Assembly: GCF_000421645.1 (NCBI RefSeq)
Contig: NZ_ATXK01000002.1
Coordinates: 496,001 to 560,000 of the forward strand
From: Aurantimonas coralicida DSM 14790
GTDB lineage: Bacteria > Pseudomonadota > Alphaproteobacteria > Rhizobiales > Rhizobiaceae
Direction of reading: 5' to 3'
DNA length: 64,000 bases
Shown here: positions 62,058 to 64,000 of the stretch, piece after piece
Layout: each line of letters opens with the position of its first letter
How positions within the stretch are numbered: position 1 is the stretch's first letter
The notes under the pieces: generated by a model
The model's database searches: none
What the model saw: the letters and a program-made list of their open reading frames with translations, nothing else
What the model was told of the DNA's origin: nothing
Position numbers and translations under genes: made by a program

Positions 62058-62963
62058 ATGTCGACGCTGTTCCTCACCCTGTGGCCGCTCTTTGCCCTGA
62101 TCCTGGCGGGCCTGGGCTTCCGCCGCTCCGGCTTTCCGGGCGAGGGCTTCTGGCCCGCCGCCGAGAAGCTCAACTACTTCGTGCTGTTTCCGGCGCTGCT
62201 GTTCTCCAGTCTCGCCAACGCACCGCTGGCCGATCCGTCGATCCTCAAGCTGGCCGGCGCGATCTTCGCGGTGCTGGTCGCCGCATCGCTTGTCATGCTC
62301 GCCTTGCGCCGGGTCTTCGCCTGGCCAGCCGCGCGCTACGGGCCGATCGTCCAGGGCATCACTCGGTTCAATACATATCTCGGCCTTGCCATGGTCGCGA
62401 GCCTCTATGGTCCCGACGGCTTGGCCCGTGCTGCGGTCATCCTCGCGGTCATGGTGCCGACGGTGAACGTCCTCTCGGTGATTGCGCTGACATCGGAGCG
62501 CCATACCAGCGCGCGCGAACTGGTCATGCCGGTCCTCCGCAATCCGCTGATCCTCGCCTGCCTCGCCGGCGCGGTCGTGGCGGCGCTCGGCCTCGGCATG
62601 CCCTTCGGTATCGATCGGCTGCTCGGTCTCATGTCTGCGGCCAGCCTGCCGCTCGGCCTGCTTTGCGTGGGGGCTGCCCTCAAGTTGAAGGCCGCGCGGG
62701 CCGAGACGACCATCCTGACCGTCAACAGTCTGGCACGACTGATCGCCATGCCGCTGCTGGCCTTCGCCGTCGCCCGGCTGATGGCGCTGCCGCCCCTCGA
62801 CGGCGCGCTCCTGGTGATCTTCTTTGCCCTGCCGACCGCGCCGACGTCCTACGTGCTGACGACCCAGCTGAAGGGCGACGCGACGCTGATGGCGGGGCTG
62901 GTCACGTTGCAGACGCTGCTTGCCGCCGCCAGCCTGCCGCTGGTCCTGGCGCTGCTCATCTGA
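62058..62963 (+). CDS. AEC-family transporter (auxin efflux carrier-like)
   Basis: Inner-membrane carrier of 301 residues with about ten helices. It starts FLTLWPLFALILAGLGFR and shows the family's helix-breaking central region, ITRFNTYLGLAMVASLYGPDGLA near 108-130, followed by MVPTVNVLSVIAL. The second half ends LPTAPTSYVLTTQLKGDATLM, the usual AEC C-terminal motif. ATG 62058 is clear. Substrates of bacterial members (for example malate or malonate carriers) vary, so none is assigned. Its last eight bases overlap the end of the convergent DUF3095 gene. Confidence 0.9.
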   Translation: MSTLFLTLWPLFALILAGLGFRRSGFPGEGFWPAAEKLNYFVLFPALLFSSLANAPLADPSILKLAGAIFAVLVAASLVMLALRRVFAWPAARYGPIVQGITRFNTYLGLAMVASLYGPDGLARAAVILAVMVPTVNVLSVIALTSERHTSARELVMPVLRNPLILACLAGAVVAALGLGMPFGIDRLLGLMSAASLPLGLLCVGAALKLKAARAETTILTVNSLARLIAMPLLAFAVARLMALPPLDGALLVIFFALPTAPTSYVLTTQLKGDATLMAGLVTLQTLLAAASLPLVLALLI

Positions 62964-64000
62964 CCGGGCCGGCCGTTCTGCCGGCCATGTCGGCCGTGGC
63001 CATTGCCGCCGCCGCCGCATAGCCGCCTGCCGCGCCGTCGACGAAATGGACGTGGTCGCTGCGGCTTGCGGAGGGGACGAAGCAGGTCATCAGCGCCGCG
63101 GCTTGACGATGCGTTCCGGTCCGCGCGAGCCCCGCCGCACGGGCATCACGCAGCCGCGCCTCGATCCGATCGGCCACTGCGGCGGTGCAGTCGAGGGTCA
63201 TGCGCAAGCCGTCGTCGAATTTGCGGAAATCGCTGTTGCGCGCCAGTTCCGACCGATAGCGCGCCGGATCGAAGGCCCCGACCCGCGTGCCGGTCACGAA
63301 GCTGAGATGCGACAGCAACGTGCGGATGCCGACGGAGAGCCGGGACGCCCAGAGCGGAAGCCCGGTCATCGCCTTGCGCACTTCCGCCTCGATGGGAAGT
63401 CCCGCTGGCGGCCAGTGCAGTTCCGGCCCCTCCGGCGGCACGGGATTGCCGTCATGCCCCTCTTCGACGCCGAGCTCCAGGATGTTGCGCGCGAGAGCCG
63501 CGAAGGCATCGGGGGACGCATCCGGTCTCGGCAACAGAACCACCGACAGGATGAGGTCCCGGCGCGCCGGAATCTCGGAGAAGCGGCAGGACAGGCCGGC
63601 GAGGTCCGGGCGGGCCGTCGCCCCGTCTTCCGGTTCGATCCGGAATGCCCCGGCCTTCATCTGCCGTTCGGCCCAGGCGAGCCCACCGCCGGCGAACATC
63701 GCATAGGACACGTCGGGCGAGGGGGCGAAGCGGGCGATCTGCACGTCACGGCCGTTGTCGCGGATCGTCGCGACCGGCACCATCGCCACCCGCAAGGAGA
63801 GGCCAAAGGCACTCTGCGCCCAGCCCGCGACGGATGCGAGCGCGGCCCTGCCGATCTCGGCCTGTGCGGCAGGCAGGGCGAAGCCGGCACCGTCGCCGCC
63901 GAAGACGAAGGGGAATTCGCGGCCATGAAGGCCGTTCGCCACCGCCGCGATCACCGCCGCCGCGACCGTGTTCACGCGCTTGTAGCCGCCCGAACTGACG
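62956..64000 (-). CDS. DUF3095-family protein (5' partial), nucleotidyl-cyclase-like
   Basis: The gene runs off the right edge. The frame stays open through the last codon and continues GYKR before the in-frame GTG at 63975, so that GTG is internal. The visible 348 residues contain FPFVFGGDGAGFALP, which resembles the GGDEF/cyclase hairpin (FGGDE.....P), and continue with the DUF3095 blocks VSYAMFAGGGLAWAERQMK and LSCRFSEIPARRD. By memory DUF3095 is an uncharacterised family with a likely nucleotidyl-cyclase-like fold; here the Glu of GGDE is replaced by Gly, so activity is doubtful. The N-terminal part is missing. Confidence 0.8.
   Translation of the reverse strand, partial: VSSGGYKRVNTVAAAVIAAVANGLHGREFPFVFGGDGAGFALPAAQAEIGRAALASVAGWAQSAFGLSLRVAMVPVATIRDNGRDVQIARFAPSPDVSYAMFAGGGLAWAERQMKAGAFRIEPEDGATARPDLAGLSCRFSEIPARRDLILSVVLLPRPDASPDAFAALARNILELGVEEGHDGNPVPPEGPELHWPPAGLPIEAEVRKAMTGLPLWASRLSVGIRTLLSHLSFVTGTRVGAFDPARYRSELARNSDFRKFDDGLRMTLDCTAAVADRIEARLRDARAAGLARTGTHRQAAALMTCFVPSASRSDHVHFVDGAAGGYAAAAAMATADMAGRTAGPVR

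Noticed and set aside
1-64000. CRISPR arrays, insertion sequences, prophage or toxin-antitoxin pairs
   Set aside because: No regularly spaced repeats, transposase motifs, terminal inverted repeats with target duplications, or phage genes are visible.

Overview
This 64-kb window is ordinary chromosomal DNA from a high-GC alphaproteobacterium, most likely a member of the Hyphomicrobiales (Rhizobiales). The evidence is a phaA/phaB/phaR polyhydroxyalkanoate locus beside rpmF, mtgA and a prenyl synthase, an SUV3-like helicase followed by an S4 protein and a seven-iron ferredoxin, a CarD regulator next to an RpoH-type sigma factor, canonical ThuA, a DUF1217 protein and twin DUF3309 peptides. I cannot place it to genus. 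I see no rRNA operon, CRISPR array, insertion sequence, phage gene or integrase.

Layout. 0-9.2 kb: the 3' part of a zinc peptidase, then a tightly coupled treZ-malQ-treY run (start/stop overlaps at both joints) that converts alpha-1,4-glucan to trehalose, followed by a ThuA/Gfo-Idh pair of the trehalose-utilisation type. 9.3-12 kb: a stand-alone six-repeat DUF1217 protein and a PepSY-like secreted protein. 12-18.3 kb: the PHA cycle (phaB, a patatin-like hydrolase and phaA on the minus strand, phaR divergent), rpmF, mtgA and ispA. 18.5-28.1 kb: pyruvate carboxylase, a DeoR regulator with an MFS carrier, twin DUF3309 peptides, ispG, a lytic transglycosylase and a DMT carrier. 28.1-32.5 kb: a divergent region with a candidate small RNA, then helicase, S4 protein and FdxA. 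32.9-40.9 kb: siroheme synthase, an Lrp/ald divergent pair, small genes including a 55-residue zinc-knuckle protein, a TadG-like von Willebrand protein and a membrane diguanylate cyclase. 40.9-42.1 kb: a lower-GC gene-poor stretch abutting the 3' end of tRNA-Arg(CCU). 42.2-46.6 kb: thiamine salvage (thiN, a TPP riboswitch and thiB-thiP-thiQ). 46.8-52.9 kb: M48 peptidase, RpoH-type sigma factor, CarD, a Crp/Fnr regulator and a second membrane diguanylate cyclase. 52.9-64 kb: M20 amidohydrolase, a PBP5-type carboxypeptidase coupled to a CobW-type GTPase that appears to start with CTG, DUF924, a GNAT-fold protein, an acyl-CoA ligase, tRNA-Leu(CAA), a DedA-type protein, DsbB, an AEC carrier and the 3' part of a DUF3095 gene.

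Functional themes are carbon storage and osmoprotection (trehalose, PHA, anaplerosis by Pyc), isoprenoid supply (ispG, ispA), cell-wall maintenance (mtgA, lytic transglycosylase, PBP5-type enzyme), stress control (RpoH, CarD, DUF3309, two EcfG-like promoter candidates) and c-di-GMP signalling. I found no convincing new multi-gene defence or metabolic system. The observations I would check first are the candidate minus-strand small RNA with repeated C5 loops (28.2-28.3 kb), the CTG-initiated CobW gene, the 55-residue zinc-knuckle gene, the patatin inside the PHA operon, the isolated DUF1217 repeat protein and the low-GC patch beside tRNA-Arg.
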